A stretch of DNA of 64,000 nt, from positions 186,001-250,000 of the forward strand of contig NZ_CANNFH010000003.1 of assembly GCF_947503875.1 (NCBI RefSeq). Reading direction: 5' to 3'. The translations under genes and the position numbers were made by a program. The notes beneath the pieces were generated by a model. That model saw nothing but the letters and a program-made list of their open reading frames with translations. It was not told where the DNA came from and made no database searches. This DNA comes from an uncultured Polaribacter sp. GTDB lineage: Bacteria; Bacteroidota; Bacteroidia; Flavobacteriales; Flavobacteriaceae. Below, piece after piece: positions 9,465 through 19,673 of the stretch. The number at the start of each line of letters is the position of its first letter. The first letter of the stretch is position 1.

Positions 9465-9887
9465 TTATTTTTTTCTAATGTCTAAAACAATATTGGTCAT
9501 TTTCGCAACAGAAATCAATTGCTCATCTTCATCTACTATAATTACCTCCCATAAATGGGTAGTTTTACCTTTATGAATATTTTTTGCAGTAGCATATACA
9601 ACCCCCTCTTTTTTGCTTTTAATATGATTAATAGAAAGCTGTATACCGTTTATAAATTGGTTTTTATTGTCTATAAAAAAATTAGAAGCAGCACTACCTA
9701 CACTTTCTGCTAAAGCTGCAGTAGCACCACCATGCAACTGCCCATAAGGTTGATGCACTTTTGAATTTACTGGCATTTTTGCAGTTAAAAAATCTGAACC
9801 CACATTAATATATTCTATATCAAGTGTTTCCATAAGCGTATTTTTAGAGTGCTCATTAAATTTTTTTAAAATAGCAATTTTGTCCAT
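9465..9887 (-). CDS. Hotdog-fold thioesterase, PaaI/MenI-like
   Basis: A 140-residue acyl-CoA thioesterase. The motif HGGATAALAESVGSAAS (about 53-69) is the hotdog signature of the PaaI/DHNA-CoA thioesterase group. As the gene directly upstream of isochorismate synthase, it probably releases 1,4-dihydroxy-2-naphthoate from its CoA ester in the menaquinone pathway. That role is inferred from position; the family also includes phenylacetate-related enzymes. Confidence 0.88.
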   Translation of the reverse strand: MDKIAILKKFNEHSKNTLMETLDIEYINVGSDFLTAKMPVNSKVHQPYGQLHGGATAALAESVGSAASNFFIDNKNQFINGIQLSINHIKSKKEGVVYATAKNIHKGKTTHLWEVIIVDEDEQLISVAKMTNIVLDIRKK

Positions 9888-9957
9888 ATCTAATTATTTA
9901 TAAGGTAAAAATACATATAAAAAATTGTATTTTTGTTGCAGAAAAGTTAAAGCCTTT

Positions 9958-10461
9958 ATGTACAAAATACGTATAATTTTAGATACCAAAGCAGATGTTA
10001 TTAGAACTATTTTAGTATCAGATTCTTTTAATTTAGAAGACCTTCATTTTACCATTGCAAAATCTTTTGGTTTTGTTGGTCAAGAAATGGCTTCTTTTTA
10101 TAGAACAGATGATGAATGGATACAAGGTGAGGAAATTCCTCTTTTTAACATGGCAGAAGCAGGTGAAGGACTTTCTATGCAAACCTGCAACTTAACAGAT
10201 ACTTTACCAGCAGAAAACAGCAAGCTAATTTACGTTTACGATTTTCTAAAAATGTGGACCTTCTATGTAGAAGTTGTGGAAATCTCAAATGAAATAAAAG
10301 AAGATTTACCAGCAATTATATTAACTGTTGGCGAAATACCAGAAGAAGCACCTGACAAAGAATTTGTTGCAGAAAATCCAGAACAATTATTTGGAGATGA
10401 TGGGGATATTGATGATGAATATGGGCATTTTGATGATGATTTTGATTTTAATGAATATTAA
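9958..10461 (+). CDS. pRiA4b ORF-3 family protein
   Basis: A 167-residue cytoplasmic protein of the pRiA4b ORF-3 / IS1096 passenger (TnpR-like) family. The start chosen is the ATG at 9958 (MYKIRIIL); an in-frame TTG at 9925 adds eleven implausible residues and overlaps a TATTTTTG -7-like box at 9928-9935. The family pattern is visible: an N-terminal strand, FTIAKSFGFVGQEMASFY, and KLIYVYDFLKMWTFYVEV. The C-terminus is a long acidic tail (DDGDIDDEYGHFDDDFD). Despite the name there is no transposase here. The function is unknown. Confidence 0.85.
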   Translation: MYKIRIILDTKADVIRTILVSDSFNLEDLHFTIAKSFGFVGQEMASFYRTDDEWIQGEEIPLFNMAEAGEGLSMQTCNLTDTLPAENSKLIYVYDFLKMWTFYVEVVEISNEIKEDLPAIILTVGEIPEEAPDKEFVAENPEQLFGDDGDIDDEYGHFDDDFDFNEY

Positions 10462-10496
10462 AGTGATTAGAAACCTATTCAACAATAAATTAACAT

Positions 10497-10529
10497 AAAA
10501 AAACGACAACTGTACAGTTGTCGTTTTTT
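10497..10529. terminator. Palindromic bidirectional terminator
   Basis: A near-perfect palindrome: A7, a 20-bp CG-containing inverted repeat (10504-10523) and T6. It sits 36 bp after the stop of the pRiA4b-family gene and, on the other strand, at the end of the decayed minus-strand gene. Confidence 0.9.
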
Positions 10530-10535
10530 GTAACT

Positions 10536-11141
10536 CAATCTTTTTGATATCTTCTAACTTTCTTATTCTTGATAAATCTGTTGCAATTTTGTTTTTTTGT
10601 TGAGTTAAAAGGTCTGCTATTGATTTGGATAAAGAACTTTCCGTTAAACTTCATTATAATCTTCTATAGTAGTTTTTTCTCCTCTAATTGCCCCTTGCAC
10701 CATAATATATTTAAAAAGTAAATTTGTGGTGAAGTTTTTCCATTAGGTGGAAATGAAAAACGAATGTCTTTTTGATCGAAACAGAGTAGAACCGAAAAAT
10801 TTTATGCTACGATAATCTAAAGTTTCTACATAATGCAAAACTGGTTTATTTAGAAAGTTTTTAGTTTGATTTTTAAAATATCTGTAAGCACAATTTCTAA
10901 GAAAATTTCTATAATATCAGAAGAAAAACATGTAAATAAATACTAGAATAATGTTTGCTATAGCATTACTCCAAACTGCAACAAAAAAAGGTAATTTGCT
11001 AAAATTAGCAGTAACATTAAAGTTTTCAATAGGTAAAGCGTAAAAATTACGTCTATAAAAGACAGTATTTTTGGAAATTTGATTGATGAAGAGAACGTTT
11101 GAGCCATTATTGTTTATTTTACTGTACAAAGTTAAACCCAA
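10536..11141 (-). pseudogene. Decayed gene of unknown identity
   Basis: From the ATG at 11141 a minus-strand frame encodes 74 residues ending in a membrane-like segment (ANIILVFIYMFFF). It then hits TGA at 10917-10919 and continues in the same frame with protein-like sequence (YYRNFLRNCAYRYF, HYVETLDYRSIKFFG) to a TAA at 10743-10745, then GAIRGEKTTIEDYNEV to another TAA. A +1 shift opens a charged, helix-like tail (SKSIADLLTQQKNKIATDL) that ends just before the palindromic terminator. Two stops and one shift over about 200 codons suggest an inactivated gene. I do not recognise the family, and a chance AT-rich open frame cannot be fully excluded. Confidence 0.5.
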
Positions 11142-11236
11142 CTATAACTTTTAAAATTATATAATTTTAAAAAGCAATACCGTAACAAATTCTTTAATTT
11201 GTCGTCTCAAATATATAATCAAATAAAACAATTTCT

Positions 11237-12136
11237 TTGAAAACAATTTTATCACTTAAAAACCTCGATAAAAAATACGGTAAAGTACACGCCGTAAATA
11301 ATCTTTCTTTTGATATTGTAAAAGGAAATGTTTACGGCATTCTTGGTCCAAATGGAAGTGGAAAATCTACCACGCTTGGTATTATTTTAAATGTTGTTAA
11401 TAAAACTTCCGGTGATTTTTCTTGGTTCGATGGTAAACTTTCTACCCATGATGCTTTAAAAAAAGTAGGCGCAATTATTGAACGGCCAAACTTTTACCCA
11501 TACATGACTGCTTTTCAAAATCTAAAATTAATTTGCATAATTAAAGGAATATCCGAAGAAAAAATAGACGAAAAGTTAAAAACTGTAAACCTTTATGAGA
11601 GAAGAAATAGCAAGTTTCAAACCTTTTCTTTAGGAATGAAACAGCACTTAGCTATTGCCTCTGCCCTATTAAACGATCCTGAAATTTTAATTTTAGATGA
11701 ACCAACAAATGGTTTAGACCCTCAAGGAATTCATGAAATTAGGCAAATTATACAAAAAATTGCAAGTACAGGCACTACTATTCTTTTAGCTTCTCATTTA
11801 TTAGATGAAGTCGAAAAAGTATGCTCTCATGTAGTTGTTATAAGAAACGGTGTAAAATTATATGCAGGTCGTGTAGATGAAATGACCGCCTCTAAAGGTT
11901 TTTTTGAACTAAAAGTTGATCATAAAGAAGACGAATTGATAGCGATATTACAAAACCACCCAGCAATTGCTAAAGTTAGCAAAGAACATAAAACATTTAT
12001 TGCTACTTTAAACATTAACTTAACAGCTACAGAAATAAATACCCTCTTATTTGAGAAAGGTATTGTTTTAAGTCATCTTGTAAAGCGTAAACCAAGTTTA
12101 GAACAGCAATTTTTAAACTTAACGAGTAACAATTAA
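11237..12136 (+). CDS. ABC-2 transporter ATPase subunit
   Basis: A 299-residue ATP-binding subunit of an ABC-2 type exporter. It has Walker A GPNGSGKST (37-45), signature FSLGMKQ and Walker B ILILDEPTNGLDP. The C-terminal 80 residues form the extra domain seen in bacitracin/CcmA-like ATPases. It starts with TTG; no ATG precedes the N-terminus in frame. The permease gene follows after 55 bp. It is not GldA, whose sequence differs. The cargo is unknown. Confidence 0.92.
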   Translation: MKTILSLKNLDKKYGKVHAVNNLSFDIVKGNVYGILGPNGSGKSTTLGIILNVVNKTSGDFSWFDGKLSTHDALKKVGAIIERPNFYPYMTAFQNLKLICIIKGISEEKIDEKLKTVNLYERRNSKFQTFSLGMKQHLAIASALLNDPEILILDEPTNGLDPQGIHEIRQIIQKIASTGTTILLASHLLDEVEKVCSHVVVIRNGVKLYAGRVDEMTASKGFFELKVDHKEDELIAILQNHPAIAKVSKEHKTFIATLNINLTATEINTLLFEKGIVLSHLVKRKPSLEQQFLNLTSNN

Positions 12137-12191
12137 AATATTTCTAAGTCTCTTATAAGACGAAAATTTCATCAACAAAAAAATAAAAAGC

Positions 12192-13037
12192 ATGTTAAGA
12201 TTATTAACTATAGAGTTTTACAAATTAAAATATAATAGAGCCAGTAAAGTTTTATCTTTTATCTATTTTGGTCTATTAGCTTGTATTGCTTTAATTGCTA
12301 CCATTAAGTTTGATATTGGTCCAATTAAATTTCATTTAGCTGAAATGGGTATTTTTAATTTCCCATATATCTGGCATTTTAATACTTATGTAGCTTCAAT
12401 TTTAAAGTTTTTTTTATTGTTAGTTATTGTTTCTATGATGTCTAATGAATACAGTTATAAAACCTTAAAACAAAACTTAATAGACGGTTTAAGCAAAAAA
12501 GAATTTATACTTACAAAATTTTACACTGTACTCTCTTTTGCTACTATTTCTACTCTTTTTGTGTTTATAGTATCCTTAATTTTAGGTTTTATATATTCAG
12601 ATTATACAGAATTAGCAATTATAACATCAGACTTAATCTATTTATTTGCATTCTTTTTAAAATTAGTATGCTTTTTTTCCATGGGTCTTTTCTTTGGTAT
12701 GTTAATTAAAAAATCTGCATTTGCTGTAGGTGCAATTTTAGTATGGTTTATTGGCGAAAATATTTTTAGAGGCTTTTTGTATTGGAATTTTAGAGGTGAA
12801 GAAACTACCGCTGAAATTGTAGCTAATATTATGCAATTTTTGCCTTTAGAAGCCATGTCTAACTTAATAAAAGAACCTGGCTCTAAATTAGGTGCAGTAA
12901 AAACGTTTGCCAACCAAATGGGAGAAACGATTACTAAAAATTATGCGGTAGAGTTTTCTACGATAGTAATAGTTTCTATTTGGACTTTTATATTTATGTA
13001 TCTATCTTTTACCTTGTTAAAAAAACGCGATTTGTAG
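12192..13037 (+). CDS. ABC-2 transporter permease
   Basis: A 281-residue integral membrane protein with about six hydrophobic segments (for example residues 23-39, 72-87, 112-133 and 252-275). It matches ABC-2 permeases such as those of bacitracin-type exporters in length, in the cytosolic segment SNEYSYKTLKQNLIDGLSKK after the second helix, and in its position directly after the ATPase gene. Together the two genes form one exporter. Confidence 0.87.
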   Translation: MLRLLTIEFYKLKYNRASKVLSFIYFGLLACIALIATIKFDIGPIKFHLAEMGIFNFPYIWHFNTYVASILKFFLLLVIVSMMSNEYSYKTLKQNLIDGLSKKEFILTKFYTVLSFATISTLFVFIVSLILGFIYSDYTELAIITSDLIYLFAFFLKLVCFFSMGLFFGMLIKKSAFAVGAILVWFIGENIFRGFLYWNFRGEETTAEIVANIMQFLPLEAMSNLIKEPGSKLGAVKTFANQMGETITKNYAVEFSTIVIVSIWTFIFMYLSFTLLKKRDL

Positions 13038-13081
13038 TACTTTTTAAATATATTTGACGTTTAAAATTGAAATACCGTCAA

Positions 13082-16000
13082 ATGAAGAATTTATTACCCC
13101 TAATAGTATTATTTATTACTTTAAATGCATTTTCTCAAAAAGAAGCAAACTTTTGGTATTTTGGAAGTGGTGCAGCTTTAGATTTTAATTCAGGTTCTCC
13201 TGTGCCTGTTTCAGGCAGTCAGCTAAATACTTTAGAAGGTTGTTCTTCTTTTTCTGATGCAGATGGTAATTTACTGTTTTATGTTGGTGCACCAACAAAT
13301 GATGACAGTTTACGAGAAGCAAGAAATCTAACCATTTGGGATAGAAATAATAACCCAATGCCAAATGCCACAGGTTTAAAAGGAGACTCTTCCAGTTCTC
13401 AATCTGCATTAACGGTACCTGCACCTGGCAAACCCAATATTTTTTATTTATTTACAGTAGGAACAACCGCCACAGGAAACTCACCTTTTCCTGGTACACC
13501 AGGTTTTTTTTACTATGAAATTGACATGTCTTTAAACGGTGGATTAGGAGATATAAATACAACTATTGGCGATACTACTGGAGCAGTTAATTTATCAGAA
13601 AACAAAGATAGTAATTGGACGGAAAAAGTTACTGCTGTTAGAGCTACAGAATGTAATACATTTTGGGTTATTTCTATGGTTCAAGGAACTGGAACTAGAG
13701 GGAATAATGAATTTTATGCTTACAGAGTAAATGAAACAGGAGTAGATATTGCAAACCCTGTAATTAGTAATATTCGTAATTTCTTTACAGATGATGTAAG
13801 AGGTTATTTAAAAGTATCTCCTGATGGAACCAAGTTAGTTGCTGCAAATATGAGCGCAGGAACCTTTCTTTTCGATTTTGATCCTGCAACTGGTGTAGTT
13901 ACCAATTATAATGGAGAAAATTCACTTAGTAGATTAAATACATCAGGAAATGGATCTTCAGATGGCTATGGTGTTGAATTTTCTATTACAAGCAATGTTT
14001 TATACGTTTCTACCGGTTTTTTTAACGATCAAAGTTTAAATGCTATGCTATATCAGTATGACCTTAAGCAGGAGTCAATTGAAGATATAAATAATTCAAG
14101 AGCAACCATAAGAAGCTACAGAAATTCTAGAGCCGCTTTACAACTTGGGCCAGATGGAAAAATATATTGGTCTGCCAACAATTCAAATTCCATTAGCGTT
14201 ATTAACAAACCCGATGAATTAGGAGAAAATTCTGATTATAGTCATCTATCTGTAAATGTTGGTACTGTTGCTACCGCTAGTCAAGGACTTCCACCGTTTT
14301 TATCCTCTTTATTACTGCCGATAGAAGTTACAGATTCAGACACAGCAACTATAATTAATAACCAAAGTTTAAGTTTTTGTACAGGTTCTAGTAAAACTAT
14401 TATTCCTGAAGCACTTACAGGTACAGATTTAACATACGAGTGGTTTTTTAATAATGGTACTATAAGAAATACAATAGCAACAACACCTAATTTGACATTA
14501 ACCGATTTACAACGAGAAAATTCAGGTACATACACATTAGAGGTAAACTTAACAGACGAGTGTGGAAATAACACAAGATTTGAAGCCAATTTTGAAATAA
14601 ATATATTTGAGTCAGCGAGTGCAACAGCACCCGAAAATCTTATTTTTTGTGACACTGATAATGATGGCTTTAATACCTTTGATTTACAAGCAGAAAAATC
14701 GGATGAAATTAGAAATGGATTAGATGCTGGTCTTTTTGAAGTGTTGTATTTTGATAATCCTACAGACGCAAATTCAGGTGAAAACGCCTTACCTAATCAG
14801 TTTACAAATTTAACTCCATTTAGTTCACAAACCATATATGCTAGAATACAAAATATTTTTGTAGCTGATGTTTGTTTTGATATTACTACATTTACTTTAG
14901 CTGTAACAGGCCTTCCAATTCCTACACAACCAGAACCTTATAGAATTTGTGATAATTTAGAGAGTTCTAGCGATACAGATGGTATTATTAATACCTTTTT
15001 ATTGAATACAAAAGATACAGAAATCTTAGGAGATTTAAATAGCGCACAATATAATGTAACCTACCACACTTCTCAGATAGGGGCTGCTAGTAATGATGCA
15101 AGTACACTAATAGATAAAAATAGTACTTACTCGGTTACAAATGCTGAAACCGTTTTTATAAGAGTTGAAAATGTAGACAATGCCCTTTGTTTTGACGCTA
15201 ATTTAACTTTAGAATTAATTGTAGATCCATTACCAGTTTTACTTCCAAATCCCACTTTAGAACATTGTGTGGCTGCAGGTACTACTAACCCAACAGTTAA
15301 TTTAACACTTGCAGAACCTAGTATTTCTAGCACCTCTAATGTACGTTTTGAATATTTTACAGATGCAGGAGGAACAAACACTATTACAGATATAACAGCC
15401 TATCCTGTGCAATCTAATATTACACAAAATGTATTTGTAAAGGTTTTTACACCTCAAAACTGTACAAGAGAAATAGTTACTTTACAAATTAATGTTGGTG
15501 AAACCCCAAATAATAATTATGCAGATCTACAACCTCCTGTTTGTGATGATTTTTTAGATGCTAATGGTAACAATACTCCTGGTAGTAATTCTGATACAGA
15601 TGGAATTACAAACTTCTCTTTAAACGAGACTAATATTATGAGTGGTATTAATCCGCCTAACAACACAAGAGTCCTGTTTTTTGAAAGTTTAGCAGATAGA
15701 AATAACACCTTAAATGAAATAGACATTACTAACTTTAGAAATGATATTTCTAAAAATAATACAACCAATGTAGCTGGCGGAATTCAATTTCCTATTTATT
15801 ATAAAATCCTGAGTAACGTTAACAACAATTGTGAAGGTTTAGGAGAATTCCCTGTGCAAATAAACACAGTACCCACAGCAGAAACAGTATTAGATTTAGA
15901 ATTGTGTGATGATGTCGTAGATGGAGATAATTCCAACGGAATTGTGCAAAACTTTAATTTAGAGTCACAAAATTCAGACATATTAGGTACTCAAAATAGT

Positions 16001-17584
16001 AGTCAGTTTACGGTAACTTATCATGTTACTCCTGAAGATGCTAATTCTGGAAATGCTCCTATTCCCTCTCCTTTTGAAAATACTGTTGCAAATTCTCAAG
16101 AGATTTTTGTGAGAGTTACCAATAATTCAAGTGGCTGTTTTACGGCTCGTACTTCATTTAATATTATGGTAAACCCATTACCAAAAGCTAATCTTGTCCC
16201 AGATTTAGAAGTTTGTGATGATGATGCTGATGGTTCTGCAAGAAACGGATTTTCTCAAAATATAGATTTAGAAAGTCAAACTTTGGGTATTTTAGGTACA
16301 CAAGATGCAAACAATTTTAATGTTACTTATCACAGAACTTTTGAAAATGCACAGAGTGGAGATACACCTTTAGTAACGCCATATTCAAACTTAACACCTA
16401 ACCAAGAAACCATTTTTATTAGAATTGTAAATACCAACACAGGCTGTGCAAATACAATCTCTAATTTTAGAGTAATTGTAAATCCTGAGCCAGAAGTTAA
16501 TCCTGTTTCCAATTTATCTTATTGTGATGATGCTATTGATGGAGATGATACCAATGGAATTATACAAAACATCGACTTAGAAAGTCAAATTCCTGCACTT
16601 TTAGGAGCTCAAGATCCAGACGATTTTATTGTTACCTTTCACAGTTCACCTTCAGATGCAACTTCTGGAGCTGCAGCAATTTCATCACCTTACACAAATA
16701 CAAATTCCACAGAAACCATATTTGTAAGAATAGAAAATAAAGCTACAGGCTGTATTAATGATGATGGAAGTTTTGATGTAATTGTAAATCCGTTACCAAA
16801 TTTTACAATAACAACACCACAAATTATCTGTTTAAACGATACGCCTTTAACCATTTCTGCCGAAAACCCAGCAGAAATTTATAACTACGAATGGAGAAAT
16901 GCCAATGGAGATATTTTAGGAAATTCGCAAGATTTAGAAATAAGTGTTGGCGGAAATTACACTGTAACTGCAACAACTACAGATGGTACCAATTGCTCTA
17001 GAGTAGAAACAATTACTATAAATGAATCTAACCCTGCTGTTTTATTACCAGAATTTGTAACCATTGTAGATGAAGGAAATAATATTGGTAGTGAAAATAA
17101 TTTATCGATTAATATCGACACTATAAGTAACAGCCTAGGTATAGGAGATTATCAATTTGCTTTAAGAAATGATGATAAAAATACCACAACATTGTTTCAA
17201 GATGAACCTATTTTTGAAAATTTAGAAGGTGGTATTTATACCATTATTGTAAATGACAAAAACGGTTGTAAACCAGATGCAACTTTGCAAGTATCAGTAA
17301 TTCAATTTCCAAAATTCTTTACCCCAAATGGTGATGGCACCAATGATACGTGGGTAGTAAAAGGAGCAAATAGAGAGTTTTACCCAAATAGCAGTATTAA
17401 TATTTTTAATAGATTTGGTAAACTGGTAGCACAAATTCCACTAGAATCTGGTGGTTGGAATGGTATGTACAATGGTAAATTATTATCTTCAGACGATTAT
17501 TGGTATAATATTACCTTAATTCCTGCAGATAACACAAAACCAACAATCAACAAAAAAGGCCATTTTTCTTTGCTTAGAAGATAA
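13082..17584 (+). CDS. Large secreted repeat protein with T9SS type B sorting domain
   Basis: A 1500-residue secreted or surface protein. I chose the ATG at 13082, giving the signal peptide MKNLLPLIVLFITLNAFSQ; an in-frame TTG at 13067 adds five residues before it. Residues 20-420 look like a beta-propeller-type domain (NFWYFGSGAALDF). An Ig-like segment follows, then about six modules beginning with C-D-x(3)-D-G, of which the last three are closely alike. The C-terminus (FPKFFTPNGDGTNDTW...GWNGMYNGKLLSSDDYWY) is the gliding-motility-type C-terminal domain, which sends proteins through the type IX secretion system. A role as adhesin or surface layer is inferred. Confidence 0.93.
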   Translation: MKNLLPLIVLFITLNAFSQKEANFWYFGSGAALDFNSGSPVPVSGSQLNTLEGCSSFSDADGNLLFYVGAPTNDDSLREARNLTIWDRNNNPMPNATGLKGDSSSSQSALTVPAPGKPNIFYLFTVGTTATGNSPFPGTPGFFYYEIDMSLNGGLGDINTTIGDTTGAVNLSENKDSNWTEKVTAVRATECNTFWVISMVQGTGTRGNNEFYAYRVNETGVDIANPVISNIRNFFTDDVRGYLKVSPDGTKLVAANMSAGTFLFDFDPATGVVTNYNGENSLSRLNTSGNGSSDGYGVEFSITSNVLYVSTGFFNDQSLNAMLYQYDLKQESIEDINNSRATIRSYRNSRAALQLGPDGKIYWSANNSNSISVINKPDELGENSDYSHLSVNVGTVATASQGLPPFLSSLLLPIEVTDSDTATIINNQSLSFCTGSSKTIIPEALTGTDLTYEWFFNNGTIRNTIATTPNLTLTDLQRENSGTYTLEVNLTDECGNNTRFEANFEINIFESASATAPENLIFCDTDNDGFNTFDLQAEKSDEIRNGLDAGLFEVLYFDNPTDANSGENALPNQFTNLTPFSSQTIYARIQNIFVADVCFDITTFTLAVTGLPIPTQPEPYRICDNLESSSDTDGIINTFLLNTKDTEILGDLNSAQYNVTYHTSQIGAASNDASTLIDKNSTYSVTNAETVFIRVENVDNALCFDANLTLELIVDPLPVLLPNPTLEHCVAAGTTNPTVNLTLAEPSISSTSNVRFEYFTDAGGTNTITDITAYPVQSNITQNVFVKVFTPQNCTREIVTLQINVGETPNNNYADLQPPVCDDFLDANGNNTPGSNSDTDGITNFSLNETNIMSGINPPNNTRVLFFESLADRNNTLNEIDITNFRNDISKNNTTNVAGGIQFPIYYKILSNVNNNCEGLGEFPVQINTVPTAETVLDLELCDDVVDGDNSNGIVQNFNLESQNSDILGTQNSSQFTVTYHVTPEDANSGNAPIPSPFENTVANSQEIFVRVTNNSSGCFTARTSFNIMVNPLPKANLVPDLEVCDDDADGSARNGFSQNIDLESQTLGILGTQDANNFNVTYHRTFENAQSGDTPLVTPYSNLTPNQETIFIRIVNTNTGCANTISNFRVIVNPEPEVNPVSNLSYCDDAIDGDDTNGIIQNIDLESQIPALLGAQDPDDFIVTFHSSPSDATSGAAAISSPYTNTNSTETIFVRIENKATGCINDDGSFDVIVNPLPNFTITTPQIICLNDTPLTISAENPAEIYNYEWRNANGDILGNSQDLEISVGGNYTVTATTTDGTNCSRVETITINESNPAVLLPEFVTIVDEGNNIGSENNLSINIDTISNSLGIGDYQFALRNDDKNTTTLFQDEPIFENLEGGIYTIIVNDKNGCKPDATLQVSVIQFPKFFTPNGDGTNDTWVVKGANREFYPNSSINIFNRFGKLVAQIPLESGGWNGMYNGKLLSSDDYWYNITLIPADNTKPTINKKGHFSLLRR
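15890..16798 (+). repeat. Three tandem ~100-residue modules in the T9SS protein
   Basis: Modules begin near 15890, 16191 and 16510 and end near 16185, 16492 and 16798. Each runs CDD-x(2)-DG...NGI-x-QN-x-(D/N)LESQ...LG-x-Q...F-x-VTYH...SG...ETIFVRI...GC...VIVNPLP. The acidic start could bind calcium. Older, more diverged modules precede them in the same protein. Confidence 0.8.
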
Positions 17585-17592
17585 TTTTTTTG

Positions 17593-17633
17593 ATTAAAGT
17601 AAAGTTGTATTTTAATTGCAACTTTACTTTAAT
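17593..17633. terminator. Terminator-like hairpin after the T9SS gene
   Basis: A perfect 15-bp stem (17593-17607 with 17619-17633) with an 11-nt loop, 8 bp after the stop codon. The T run is interrupted, so termination strength is uncertain. Confidence 0.65.
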
Positions 17634-17673
17634 TAGAAAATAAAAATACAATAACAATCCGTATTTTTACAGT

Positions 17674-19662
17674 ATGGATTTTAAATTAGTTTCTGAATTT
17701 TCTCCAACAGGGGATCAACCACAAGCCATTAAAGAGCTTTCTGAATCAATAAGTGGTGGCGAGAAGTACCAAACCTTATTGGGAGTTACAGGTTCTGGTA
17801 AAACTTTTACAGTTGCTAATGTTGTAAAAAATGTGAAAAAACCAACCTTAGTTTTAGCGCATAACAAAACCCTTGCTGCACAATTATATTCAGAATTTAA
17901 GAAATTTTTTCCAGAAAATGCGGTTGAGTATTTCGTTTCTTACTATGATTATTATCAACCAGAAGCATACATTCCTGTAACAGGGACTTATATAGAAAAA
18001 GATTTATCTATAAATGAAGATATTGAGCGCTTACGTTTAAGCACCACTTCTTCCCTACTTTCTGGCAGAAGAGATGTTTTGGTTGTTGCCTCTGTTTCTT
18101 GTTTGTATGGTATAGGAAATCCTACGGAATTTAAAAAAAACGTAATTCCTATTGAAGTTGGGCAATTGATAAGTAGAACAAAATTTCTACATCAATTGGT
18201 ACAAAGTTTATACTCTAGAACAGAACATGAAATTAAAAGCGGTACTTTTAAAGTAAAGGGAGATGTAGTTACCATTTATCCTTCTTATGGAGATAATGGC
18301 TATCGTGTACATTTTTTTGGTGATGAAATTGAAGAAATAGAATTGTTCGATTTAGAAAGCAATGCCATAATCAATACTTTTGAAGAACTACATATTTATC
18401 CTGCAAACTTATTTGTAACCTCTCCAGATGTTTTACAAAATGCCATTCATCAGATTCAAGAAGATATGATGAAACAGGTAGATTTTTTCAATGAAATTGG
18501 TAAACATTTAGAAGCAAAACGAATTAAAGAACGCACAGAATTCGATTTAGAAATGATACGTGAATTAGGGTATTGTTCTGGTATAGAAAACTACTCAAGA
18601 TATTTAGATGGCAGAGAACCTGGTACAAGGCCTTTCTGTTTGCTAGATTATTTTCCAGACGATTATTTAATGGTAATAGATGAAAGCCATGTAACTGTGC
18701 CACAAACCCATGCCATGTATGGTGGAGATAGAAGCAGAAAAGAAAACTTGGTGGAATATGGTTTTCGTTTGCCTGCTGCAATGGATAATAGACCTTTAAA
18801 GTTTGATGAATTTGAGGTTATCCAAAATCAAACCATTTTTGTGTCTGCAACTCCTGCAGATTATGAACTACAAAAAACAGAAGGTGTTTTTGTAGAGCAA
18901 GTAATTAGACCTACAGGTTTATTAGATCCACCAATTGAAGTAAGACCAAGTCTGAATCAAATAGACGATTTAATTGAAGAAATTCAATTGCGTGTAGAAA
19001 AAGATGAAAGAACTTTAGCTACAACACTTACCAAAAGAATGGCAGAAGAATTAACCAAATACCTTACAAGAGTAGATATTAGATGTAGATACATACATTC
19101 TGATGTTGACACTTTAGAGCGTGTAGAAATAATGCAAGATTTACGTAAAGGTTTGTTTGATGTTTTAATTGGTGTAAACTTATTACGTGAAGGTTTAGAT
19201 TTACCAGAGGTTTCTTTAGTGGCAATTTTAGATGCAGATAAAGAAGGTTTTTTAAGAAACGTAAAATCGTTAACACAAACTGTGGGTAGAGCTGCAAGAA
19301 ATGTAAATGGTTTGGCAATAATGTATGCTGATAAAGTAACAGATAGTATGCAAAAAACCATAGATGAAACCGATAGAAGAAGGGAAAAACAAATTGCATA
19401 CAATACAAAACATAATATTACACCAACACAAATCAACAAAAAAATAGAAGATACTTTAACCAAATCTGCAGTTTCTAGTTATCATTATGACAATGCAAAA
19501 CAAGTGGCTGCAGAACAAGATTTGCAATATTTACCTAAAGAAGAAATTGAAAAACGCATAAGAGACACGCGTAAAAAAATGGAAGCCGCTGCAAAATCTT
19601 TAGACTTTATTGAAGCTGCAAAATTAAGGGATGAAATTGCAGTTTTAAAAGAAAGTGTATAA
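17674..19662 (+). CDS. uvrB: Excinuclease ABC subunit B
   Basis: The damage-verification helicase of nucleotide excision repair, which hands DNA from UvrA to UvrC. It has 662 residues, the normal length. Walker A GVTGSGKT is at 37-44, the damage-probing beta-hairpin region YYDYYQPEAYIP near 90, then the DESH helicase box, the C-terminal helicase motif QTVGRAARN and the UvrC-binding UVR domain at the end (KRIRDTRKKMEAAAKSLDF). It stands alone between the T9SS gene and a 371-bp gap. Confidence 0.98.
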   Translation: MDFKLVSEFSPTGDQPQAIKELSESISGGEKYQTLLGVTGSGKTFTVANVVKNVKKPTLVLAHNKTLAAQLYSEFKKFFPENAVEYFVSYYDYYQPEAYIPVTGTYIEKDLSINEDIERLRLSTTSSLLSGRRDVLVVASVSCLYGIGNPTEFKKNVIPIEVGQLISRTKFLHQLVQSLYSRTEHEIKSGTFKVKGDVVTIYPSYGDNGYRVHFFGDEIEEIELFDLESNAIINTFEELHIYPANLFVTSPDVLQNAIHQIQEDMMKQVDFFNEIGKHLEAKRIKERTEFDLEMIRELGYCSGIENYSRYLDGREPGTRPFCLLDYFPDDYLMVIDESHVTVPQTHAMYGGDRSRKENLVEYGFRLPAAMDNRPLKFDEFEVIQNQTIFVSATPADYELQKTEGVFVEQVIRPTGLLDPPIEVRPSLNQIDDLIEEIQLRVEKDERTLATTLTKRMAEELTKYLTRVDIRCRYIHSDVDTLERVEIMQDLRKGLFDVLIGVNLLREGLDLPEVSLVAILDADKEGFLRNVKSLTQTVGRAARNVNGLAIMYADKVTDSMQKTIDETDRRREKQIAYNTKHNITPTQINKKIEDTLTKSAVSSYHYDNAKQVAAEQDLQYLPKEEIEKRIRDTRKKMEAAAKSLDFIEAAKLRDEIAVLKESV

Positions 19663-19673
19663 ATTTACACTTT
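19652..19673 (+). terminator. Weak hairpin over the uvrB stop codon
   Basis: An 8-bp stem (19652-19659 with 19666-19673) and a 6-nt loop that spans the uvrB stop, followed by AAATTCTAT. Termination is possible but weak. Confidence 0.35.

Noticed and set aside
9958..10461. Possible IS1096-type mobile element
   Set aside because: The protein family name mentions a transposon passenger, but there is no transposase, inverted end or target duplication around it.
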